Below, one piece after another: positions 6,860 to 14,274 of a DNA stretch of 64,000 nt; positions within the stretch are counted from its first letter, which is position 1, and each line of letters starts with the position of its first letter. The notes under the pieces were generated by a model that was not told the DNA's origin, did no database searches, and saw only the letters and a program-made list of their open reading frames with translations. Source of the stretch: Flaviflexus ciconiae. GTDB lineage: Bacteria > Actinomycetota > Actinomycetes > Actinomycetales > Actinomycetaceae. Location: contig NZ_CP034593.1 in the NCBI RefSeq assembly GCF_003971195.1, positions 124,001 through 188,000 of the forward strand, in the 5' to 3' direction. The translations under genes were made by a program, and so were the position numbers.

Positions 6860-8554
6860 ATGTCATCACGACGAAATACTCTTCGACGGTTTGCCGCCGT
6901 TGCTGCGGTAGCAATGATCGGGTTGGTTGGTGCCTGTGGAGACACGGGTAACGATACTGGCGACTCGACCAATGGTGAAGTTAAGGATGGCCCCACCCTG
7001 ACCGTGTGGGCAGGATCGAATATCCCGATCGTTGCCAACTTCAACCCGTATTCCCCGACGGCTCTACATGGTGCACTCGGTGGGGTTTACGAGCCGCTCT
7101 TCCTGTACAACAAGATCCAGGACGTGGACCCGATCCCCCTTCTGGGTGAGGAAGCTACCTGGAATGACGATGGTACAGAGCTGGAAATCAGCCTCCGCGA
7201 GGGAGTGAAGTGGAACGATGGTGAGGACTTCACCGCCGACGATGTTGTTTACTCCTTCACCAATGATGCGGTGCAGCTGGACTTCATTGAGTCCGTGGAA
7301 GCAGTCGATGGAAACACGGTGAAGTTCACCTTCACAATCCCGTCTTTCCGAAACGAATATTCGCTTCTTGGTGCCACCTACATCGTTCCTCAGCACGTCT
7401 ACAGCGACCTGGACGACCTCGTCACCTTCGCTAACGATGACGCACCCGTCGGTACCGGCCCGTTCATGGTCGATTCGGCGACCGATGCTGGATACACGAT
7501 GGTGGCAAACGAGAACTACTGGGACACGGAGCGTCCGTCCATCGACCGAGTACAGTACCTCGGTATTGATGGCGCAGCTTCTGCCGAATCTCTGCTGAAG
7601 TCGAAGGAACTCGACTACACGACCATGTTCGCCCCGCAGCCCGACTCCATCATCAATGCGGCCGATCTGGGCTACCTAAACGTGACCTCCCCGAACCCCA
7701 CCGTGGGCCTCATTTGCTCGAACGCGGAGCTTGGCTGTCAGGGCATGCAAACCGATAAGGCCGTGCGTCAGGCACTGAGCGTCGCGATCGATCGCGGTGA
7801 AATCAACGAAAAGGCATACTACAACCTCGCTCAGTTGGGTTCGCCGGCCTTCGTCCAGCCTGGACGTGATGACGCCTGGGTAGCCGATGGTATCGATACT
7901 CTCAACCCGGAGGATGCTCAGCCGGAGGAGGCCAAGAGGATCCTGGAAGAAGCTGGGTACACGATGGGCTCGGACGGCTATTTCGAAAAGGACGGTCAGA
8001 GACTGTCGATCAAGATCGAAACCGTTGAGGGCTGGTCTGACCAGAACGCCGCTGCCGACCTCATGACCGCGCAAGCGAAAGATGCCGGTATCGAACTCAT
8101 CAACAATACGATCACGCAGGACCAGTACTCCGATCGACGGATGACCGGTGACTACGAGATCTTCCTCGGTGCGCTCTTCGGAACCCCGACCTCGGATCCG
8201 TTCCAGATCTACCGCAACTCCTTTACAACGGAGTTCACGCAGCCGGTTGGAACTCAGCTTGAGCCGACCCAGACGAACTATTCACGCTACTCGAATCCCG
8301 AGGTTGACGCGGCGATTACTGCCGCCGCAGCCACGAATGATGAAGAGGAGCTGAAGGAGCTCTACGCCGAGGTGCAGCGTCACATCGTCGAAGACGTGCC
8401 GTACCTGTCGCTGTTCCACGCTGGTTCGCAGACTTTCTACAACCAGACGAACTTCACGGGATGGCCGAGTGAAGACGACCTGTACGTCTTCCCCGCTTCT
8501 TGGGATGGCGTATCTGCCGCCTACGTGCTCTCCTCGCTGGAGTACGCCGAGTAG
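6860..8554 (+). CDS. ABC transporter substrate-binding lipoprotein, family 5 (oligopeptide/muropeptide-type)
   Basis: This 564-residue lipoprotein captures substrate outside the membrane for the importer encoded next. It has a twin-arginine-like basic start (MSSRRNTLRRF), a hydrophobic stretch and a lipobox ending LVGAC, so Cys near residue 27 would be lipidated. The mature part has the SBP_bac_5 features LREGVKWNDGEDFTADDVVYSF and VRQALSVAIDR. ATG 6860 follows GAAAGGAAAA; the open frame from 6806 is upstream read-through. Family-5 proteins bind peptides but also oligosaccharides and nickel. Lying between namZ and a kinase, this one most plausibly binds muropeptides or MurNAc-GlcNAc sugars, which is inference. 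Confidence 0.9.
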   Translation: MSSRRNTLRRFAAVAAVAMIGLVGACGDTGNDTGDSTNGEVKDGPTLTVWAGSNIPIVANFNPYSPTALHGALGGVYEPLFLYNKIQDVDPIPLLGEEATWNDDGTELEISLREGVKWNDGEDFTADDVVYSFTNDAVQLDFIESVEAVDGNTVKFTFTIPSFRNEYSLLGATYIVPQHVYSDLDDLVTFANDDAPVGTGPFMVDSATDAGYTMVANENYWDTERPSIDRVQYLGIDGAASAESLLKSKELDYTTMFAPQPDSIINAADLGYLNVTSPNPTVGLICSNAELGCQGMQTDKAVRQALSVAIDRGEINEKAYYNLAQLGSPAFVQPGRDDAWVADGIDTLNPEDAQPEEAKRILEEAGYTMGSDGYFEKDGQRLSIKIETVEGWSDQNAAADLMTAQAKDAGIELINNTITQDQYSDRRMTGDYEIFLGALFGTPTSDPFQIYRNSFTTEFTQPVGTQLEPTQTNYSRYSNPEVDAAITAAAATNDEEELKELYAEVQRHIVEDVPYLSLFHAGSQTFYNQTNFTGWPSEDDLYVFPASWDGVSAAYVLSSLEYAE

Positions 8555-8559
8555 TTGAT

Positions 8560-8601
8560 AGAGGTGGGTGGGGTGTGCGTAGGTGCTCCCCACCCACCTC
8601 T
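8560..8601 (+). terminator. Intra-operon hairpin after the binding-protein gene
   Basis: Arms AGAGGTGGGTGGGG (8560-8573) and CCCCACCCACCTCT (8588-8601) pair perfectly over 14 bp around a 14-nt loop. No T-run follows. Such hairpins between a binding-protein gene and its permease genes usually stabilise the upstream mRNA or partly terminate, keeping the binding protein in excess. Confidence 0.55.
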
Positions 8602-8624
8602 CTGATGTGAAGGAGCTGCGCCGC

Positions 8625-9620
8625 ATGAATTACTATCTCAGGCGCCTTACTTTCTACGTTGTCACGCTGTGGGCAGCCGTATCGCTGAACTTTCTGCTGC
8701 CCAGGCTTATGCCCGGTGACCCTCGCACGATCTTCATGGACAAGATCATGCGCCGTGGTGGCGAGATTACCCCGGCGATGCGCCGGTCGATCGATACGAT
8801 CTTCGGTGCAGATGACTCGTCCATGCTCGATCAATACGTCGAGTACTGGGGCAACATTTTCCGGGGAGACCTCGGTGTCTCGTCTTCGATGTTTCCCGCC
8901 AAGGTGACTGACCTGATCGGCTCGGCTCTGCCATGGACGCTGGGGCTCGTTGGGCTCACGACCATCATCTCCTTCATTATGGGCGTGGCTATTGGCGCCT
9001 TTGCCGGATGGAAGCGCGGAAGCGCAGCTGACGCGCTCATCCCCGCCATGACACTCCTGCAGTCGCTTCCTTATTTCTGGCTCGCCCTCATTTTTGTAGC
9101 CGTATTCTCTGTCTCGCTCGGATGGTTCCCCATTATCGGAGGCTATTCCCTGCGGGAGTTCTATGCCGGGCCAGAGTTATCCTGGGGCTTCATTTCTTCC
9201 GTGATTTATCACGGCATACTCCCCGCCATCACCATCATCGTTGCCTCCGTTGGTGGATACGTGCTGAGCATGCGCAACATGATGGTGTCGATCATGTCAG
9301 AGGACTACGTGACCACAGCCGAGGCCAAGGGCCTGCGGAAGTCGCGCATCTTCTTCTGGTACGCGGGACGAAACGCAGTGCTGCCATCGCTGGCTGGCTT
9401 CGGGATCACGCTGGGCTTCGTGGTTGCCGGCTCGATCGTAATGGAGCAGGTGTTCTCCTATCCGGGGATCGGAAAACTCCTCATCACGGCGGTCCAAGAC
9501 AAGGACTTCGCTCTCATGCAGGGTGTCTTCCTCGTCATCACCGTGACCGTCCTGCTCGCCAATTTCATCATGGATCTTGTCTATGGATTCGTCGACCCGA
9601 GGACTCGTAGCAATGTCTAA
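8625..9620 (+). CDS. ABC transporter permease, DppB/OppB family
   Basis: First membrane subunit of the importer. The 331-residue protein starts with the family signature (NYYLRRLTFYVV, then NFLLPRLMPGDP) and carries about six membrane segments. The EAA coupling loop YVTTAEAKGLRKSRIFFWYA lies around residue 226. ATG 8625 has AAGGAG nine bases upstream; the frame is open from 8583 but the conserved protein starts here. The next permease gene overlaps it by 8 nt. Confidence 0.92.
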   Translation: MNYYLRRLTFYVVTLWAAVSLNFLLPRLMPGDPRTIFMDKIMRRGGEITPAMRRSIDTIFGADDSSMLDQYVEYWGNIFRGDLGVSSSMFPAKVTDLIGSALPWTLGLVGLTTIISFIMGVAIGAFAGWKRGSAADALIPAMTLLQSLPYFWLALIFVAVFSVSLGWFPIIGGYSLREFYAGPELSWGFISSVIYHGILPAITIIVASVGGYVLSMRNMMVSIMSEDYVTTAEAKGLRKSRIFFWYAGRNAVLPSLAGFGITLGFVVAGSIVMEQVFSYPGIGKLLITAVQDKDFALMQGVFLVITVTVLLANFIMDLVYGFVDPRTRSNV

Positions 9621-10620
9621 CTCTCATGAAGAACACCTCCCAAACGCTCCGCTCGATCTGACCACCCAAGAAACGGTGGATGAGCGGATGGAGGGGATCC
9701 GCACGGAAGCAACTGTTGCTCCCCGCAAGCGCAGGCGTCGGATTGACGTGAAGCTCGGCATTGGTATCGTCCTGACCCTGATCGTGGTCGTCTTTGCCAT
9801 CATCGGGCCGGGCCTCACCCAGGACCCACGCAACTACGATAACCCCGTCACCTCACCGCCATCGGCAGAAAACCCCCTCGGCACGAACAACCTTGGTGCC
9901 GATCTCTTGGCTCAGCTTGCCGAGGGCGCTGCTGGTTCCCTCATGGTGGGTGCGACAGCCGGCCTCATCGCCGTGATCTGCTCCCTCTTCTTCGGTATCG
10001 TCGCGGGCTACCGTGGCGGGATCGTCGACGAGATCCTGTCTCTTGCCACCAACATCATGCTGGTGATTCCGGGCCTGCCGCTCGTTGTCGTCATCGCAAC
10101 CTACCTCGAGACCCGCTCCATGTGGATGATTGCCGTTGTCCTCGGCTTCACCTCGTGGGCAGGCTCAGCGGTTGTCCTGAGATTCCAGGCAAAGTCATTG
10201 CGGAGCCGAGACTATGTGGCGGCGGCGAAGACATCGGGAGAGTCAACGTTCCGGATTATTCTCGTGGAGATCCTCCCCAACCTGCTCCCGCTCTTGTCGT
10301 CGATGTTCCTCTCGGCAGTGGTCCTCGCTGTTCTTTCCGAGGCGGGTCTTTCCTATCTGGGACTGGGCCCCTCCGGTGCGATCACGTGGGGCACCATACT
10401 GAATGATGCCTCCACCCAAAGTGCATTCCATCAGGGTGCCTGGTGGTGGTTTGTGCCGCCAGGGCTGCTGATCGCGATGCTGGGGTGCGGCCTGTCCCTC
10501 ATCAACTTTGCGATCGATGAAACTATCAACCCGAAGCTCAAACTTGCACCGGAGGCCGTGCGGCAAGTCCGCAAGGCCAAGAAGCAGGCACGACGCACAC
10601 GAAAGGCGCAAAAACGATGA
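9613..10620 (+). CDS. ABC transporter permease, DppC/OppC family
   Basis: Second membrane subunit. The 335-residue product has a long hydrophilic N-terminal tail (residues 1-50, with PRKRRRRIDVK before the first membrane segment), then DppC-type segments with NPLGTNNLGADLLAQL and the EAA loop YVAAAKTSGESTFRIILVE. The start ATG 9613 overlaps the end of the upstream permease and the stop overlaps the ATPase gene (ATGA), so the subunits are translationally coupled. Confidence 0.92.
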   Translation: MSNSHEEHLPNAPLDLTTQETVDERMEGIRTEATVAPRKRRRRIDVKLGIGIVLTLIVVVFAIIGPGLTQDPRNYDNPVTSPPSAENPLGTNNLGADLLAQLAEGAAGSLMVGATAGLIAVICSLFFGIVAGYRGGIVDEILSLATNIMLVIPGLPLVVVIATYLETRSMWMIAVVLGFTSWAGSAVVLRFQAKSLRSRDYVAAAKTSGESTFRIILVEILPNLLPLLSSMFLSAVVLAVLSEAGLSYLGLGPSGAITWGTILNDASTQSAFHQGAWWWFVPPGLLIAMLGCGLSLINFAIDETINPKLKLAPEAVRQVRKAKKQARRTRKAQKR

Positions 10621-11513
10621 GTACGCTACCGCTCACGACGGCTGATCACGAAGAATACCTGCGCACTCACACCCCGGTCCTGTCGGCGTCGAGTATTTCC
10701 GTTACCTATCACGTGCAACCACCGGTTCGGGCCGTGCAGAATGTCGATCTCGTTCTCAATCGAGGTGAGATCCTGGGCCTTGCCGGGGAGTCCGGATGCG
10801 GAAAGTCCACCTTGGCCTACGGTATCAACCGGCTGCTGAAGCCCCCCGCCACCCTGACAAGCGGTGACGTCACGTTCCACGATCGGGATGGAACCGATAT
10901 TGCCGTGACGCAGCTCGATGGTGATGATCTGCGCGCTTTCCGGTGGAACAAAATATCCATGGTATTTCAGGGTGCAATGAACGCCCTCAACCCGGTGCTA
11001 TCGGTGCGCGCCCAGCTCCACGATGTCTTTAAGACGCATCGGCCGAACATGTCGAAGAAGGCGAAGGAAGAAGCGTCCAGGAAGCTCCTGGAAATCGTTG
11101 GGGTGGACCCCGAGAGAATCAACGCGTTCGCCCACGAACTATCTGGCGGTATGAGGCAGCGCGTCATGATCGCCATGGCGCTCGCCCTCAATCCCCAGGT
11201 CATGATCATGGATGAGCCGACGACGGCCCTCGATGTTGTCGTCCAACGTGAGATTCTCCGAGAGATCATGAAACTGCGCGAGCAGCTCGATTTCGCGGTC
11301 ATTTTTATCACCCATGATCTACCACTCCTCCTCGAGATTTCGGACAGGATCGCGATCATGAGGGAGGGCAGAATCGTGGAACTCAACACCGCACAAAGCA
11401 TCTACGAGAATCCACAACACGAGTACGCGAAGAAGCTCCTCGGTTCCTTCCCCGCACTCTTCGGGGACGAAGGTGCGTTTGTCCGGGGGCAGAGCGAGGA
11501 GGTACGTCGATGA
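10617..11513 (+). CDS. ABC transporter ATP-binding protein, DppD/OppD family
   Basis: First ATPase of the importer, 298 residues. Visible motifs are Walker A GESGCGKST (about residue 60), Q-loop, signature LSGGMRQR (about residue 175) and Walker B VMIMDEPTTALD. The short C-terminal extension typical of oligopeptide-type ATPases is present (YENPQHEYAKKLL). ATGA overlaps join it to both the upstream permease and the downstream ATPase. Confidence 0.92.
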   Translation: MSTLPLTTADHEEYLRTHTPVLSASSISVTYHVQPPVRAVQNVDLVLNRGEILGLAGESGCGKSTLAYGINRLLKPPATLTSGDVTFHDRDGTDIAVTQLDGDDLRAFRWNKISMVFQGAMNALNPVLSVRAQLHDVFKTHRPNMSKKAKEEASRKLLEIVGVDPERINAFAHELSGGMRQRVMIAMALALNPQVMIMDEPTTALDVVVQREILREIMKLREQLDFAVIFITHDLPLLLEISDRIAIMREGRIVELNTAQSIYENPQHEYAKKLLGSFPALFGDEGAFVRGQSEEVRR

Positions 11514-12385
11514 GTCTCATTGTTGACAATGTGTCGAAAGAATTCCGGATCCGGAAGGGCCTGAAATCCTCGAAGCTACGTGCCGTGAACAACGTGTCGC
11601 TCACGCTGGAACCGGGGAAGACGATTGCAATCGTCGGAGAGTCTGGTTCGGGAAAGTCGACAATCGCGAAGATGATCATGCGGCTCGAACAACCTACCGA
11701 GGGTTCCATTACCGTCGAGGGCCTGCATTCGGATGTCCGGGGATCCCAGAGCCGTGACTATCTCAAGCTCGTTCAAATGGTCTACCAGGATCCGTTTGCC
11801 TCCCTAAACCCCTTCCACACGATTGCTCACCACATCGGTCGGCCACTCAAGATCCACGGTCGCGCACGGTCGAAGGACGAAGTAGCGGAGCAGGTGAATG
11901 AGCTCCTCTCACGTGTGAACCTCACACCCCCGGAAACCTATGCGCACCGTAAACCCCACGAGCTATCGGGTGGTCAACGCCAGCGCGTGGTTATCGCCCG
12001 CGCGCTTGCCCCCGGTGCGAAGTACCTGGTGGCGGACGAGCCGGTCTCCATGCTCGACGTGTCGATTCGGCTCTCCGTACTGAACCTGCTGGCACGGCTC
12101 CAGAGGGAGGACAATCTCGGGGTTCTCTACATCACCCACGATCTCGCGACGGCACGGCACTTCTCCGATGAAATCATCGTCCTCTATCGCGGAAACATCG
12201 TCGAGCAGGGGCCATCCGACGAGGTCATCCTCAATCCGCAACACGACTACACGAAGAAGCTGCTCGCCGCGGCGCCATCTCCTGCCAACTACGGTAAGCT
12301 CCGGGCAAGTGTCCAAGAAGAACTGGCTCGGTCTGGCTCGGACTCCGCCCTGGACACGGTGGAAACACTCGTAGAGGAGCAATGA
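11510..12385 (+). CDS. ABC transporter ATP-binding protein, DppF/OppF family
   Basis: Second ATPase, 291 residues. It shows Walker A GESGSGKST, QMVYQDPFASLNP at the Q-loop, signature LSGGQRQR and Walker B YLVADEPVSMLD. Together with the preceding gene it forms the heterodimeric motor of the importer. The ATGA overlap with the following regulator gene places the regulator in the same transcript. Confidence 0.92.
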   Translation: MSLIVDNVSKEFRIRKGLKSSKLRAVNNVSLTLEPGKTIAIVGESGSGKSTIAKMIMRLEQPTEGSITVEGLHSDVRGSQSRDYLKLVQMVYQDPFASLNPFHTIAHHIGRPLKIHGRARSKDEVAEQVNELLSRVNLTPPETYAHRKPHELSGGQRQRVVIARALAPGAKYLVADEPVSMLDVSIRLSVLNLLARLQREDNLGVLYITHDLATARHFSDEIIVLYRGNIVEQGPSDEVILNPQHDYTKKLLAAAPSPANYGKLRASVQEELARSGSDSALDTVETLVEEQ

Positions 12386-13269
12386 ACATGACCGCAGCAC
12401 CACTCAGCGCCGTCATCCGGAGGAAGCTTCCCGATCTGCAGCCTGCGATGAGACGAGTTGGGGAGATCATCGTTGCCGATCCTTCGCGGGTTTCGACCAT
12501 GTCAATCGGATCGCTTGCTGTGGAAGCCAAAACCTCGGAGACAACGGTCGTGAGGTTCTGCCGAGAGGTAGGGGTTGCGGGATATTCGGAACTGCGGATC
12601 GGACTCGCCCACGAGGCAGGTGCCAGGAGCCAAGCGGAAGAAGTCTACAGCGATACGGGTGATATTCTCCCCAGCGATAGCCTGAATTCTGTCGTCAAAA
12701 AGATTGCGTACGCGGACCTGAAGTCCGTCGAGGACACGTCCCGGATGCTCTCCCTGAGCGATCTCTCGGCTGTTGTCGCCGATGTCGTAGCGGCCGAGCG
12801 CATCCAGGTCTTCGGCGTTGGCGCCTCGGGTCTCGTTGCGCTGGATTTCGAGCAGAAGCTGGAACGAATCGGGCTGGTGACAGACTGCTCGATTGACCCC
12901 CACCGTGCCATCACGATTGCCGCACTCGCGACAGACAAGACCGTCACATTCGGGTTCTCTCACAGCGGGTCAACGGTCGATACGTTGGAGGCACTACGGA
13001 TTGCAGGGGCCAATGGTGCGACAACTGTGGGCGTAACCAATTCGCCAGATTCCCCGCTGGCGAAGATGGCCGACAAGACGCTCCTGACCGCGGCCCGTGA
13101 AACCACATTCCGGTCGGGGGCCACCGGTTCCAGACTCGCCCAGCTCATGATTGTGGACTGCCTCTTCGTTGCGATTGCGCAGCAGACCTTTGAAGCGTCC
13201 ATTAGGGCCCTGGAGGTTACCAGGGCCGCCATCGAGGATTCCCGATCCAGAAGGCATTACAAGCCATGA
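12382..13269 (+). CDS. RpiR/MurR-family transcriptional regulator (HTH plus SIS domain)
   Basis: RpiR-family regulators sense phosphosugars through a SIS domain; MurR, the best-known relative, senses MurNAc-6-phosphate. The 295-residue protein has an N-terminal winged-helix domain (MSIGSLAVEAKTSETTVVRF around residue 40) and a C-terminal SIS domain (residues 120-270, VFGVGASGLVALDFEQKLE and TFGFSHSGSTVDTLEALR). It sits inside the operon it probably controls, coupled by ATGA to the ATPase gene. The repeats at 3877-3895 and 6785-6803 are candidate binding sites. A MurR-like role is inferred from context. Confidence 0.88.
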   Translation: MNMTAAPLSAVIRRKLPDLQPAMRRVGEIIVADPSRVSTMSIGSLAVEAKTSETTVVRFCREVGVAGYSELRIGLAHEAGARSQAEEVYSDTGDILPSDSLNSVVKKIAYADLKSVEDTSRMLSLSDLSAVVADVVAAERIQVFGVGASGLVALDFEQKLERIGLVTDCSIDPHRAITIAALATDKTVTFGFSHSGSTVDTLEALRIAGANGATTVGVTNSPDSPLAKMADKTLLTAARETTFRSGATGSRLAQLMIVDCLFVAIAQQTFEASIRALEVTRAAIEDSRSRRHYKP

Positions 13270-13318
13270 GGATGATCGGCATAGTTCGCGAGAGTGATGG
13301 GCGAACGAGTGTGATGGG

Positions 13319-14274
13319 ATGTGCGGGGTTACGAGATTGAGTGCAGAGCTTGACGATGGTCTTGTCCTCGGCATAGACGGCGGGGGACGCGCTCGCGGGT
13401 ACGGATTGAGCGGGCCGACGGTAGCGTTGTGTCGACGGAATTCGGTGGGGGAGTCAATCCGAACTCCGGCTCCGATCCGTATAGGTCTCTCACCGATGTT
13501 CTCCGCCGTGCCCTCGACAAGATCCCCGAGGGCGACCGAGCTCGTATTCTAGCTGGAGTCGCGGGTCTCGCAGGCTTTCTCAGTGGCCCGGATGCCATGA
13601 CGCAGGCCACCGTTGATGCGTGGCGATCCGTGGGGCTACCCGGAACCCCAACCGTGTGTTCCGACCTTGTTGTTGGCTACTGGTCCGCACTGGCGCAGCC
13701 CGGGGTGGAAGTTCCGGCAGACGGTGTCATCCTGGTGGCGGGCACCGGGGCAGTAGCCGCCACGATTCGGGGCATCGCTGTCGACCGGATCATTGACGGC
13801 TACGGCTACATCCTCGGCGATCGTGGTGCCGGCGCATGGCTGGGGATGGCGGTGGCTCGAGCCGCTTTGGATTCTGCCACGGACCGTGGCCCGGCGACCG
13901 TGCTTGAGGGTCTCGTCCTTGATGGGGTCAGCCCGCACGACTGGATTGGGAATTTCTACAAACAGCCCCCGAACCGCGTTGCCGCGCTGTCCATGCACCT
14001 TGATACTGCACAGGCGCGAGACGATGAGGTTGCTGGGCAGATCGTCGCGCAGGCGATTGATGAGCTCGTTCAGTCTGTCCATGCGGCTGCCGGAAAAGAC
14101 GCCACCAACATAGTCCTCACCGGCTCTATCGCGGCTGGTGACAACCCGATCGGGAACGGCCTGCGGGAGAAGTTGCGCGGTCAAGGCTTCAACCTCATCA
14201 AGGGCTTGGATGGTGTCGAGGGGGCCGTGGAACTGGCGAAGAGGAAGATGACGGGACGATGGCCAATGAACTAA
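13319..14274 (+). CDS. BadF/BadG/NagK-type amino-sugar kinase, MurK-like (frameshifted)
   Basis: The family includes Clostridium acetobutylicum MurK, which phosphorylates MurNAc and GlcNAc with ATP. Upstream the frame reads LVLGIDGGG (phosphate-1 loop) and then breaks. Downstream it resumes as TRSRVRIERADGSVVSTEFGG when one G is added to the G5 run at about 13381-13385. The corrected 318-residue protein has VAGTGAVA (phosphate-2 region) and GYILGDRGAGAWLG, which are diagnostic for the family. With an ABC importer instead of a PTS, a kinase is exactly what the pathway needs to make MurNAc-6-phosphate for MurQ. ATG 13319 is the most likely start but has no clear ribosome site. The gene overlaps the next by 16 nt. 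Confidence 0.82.
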
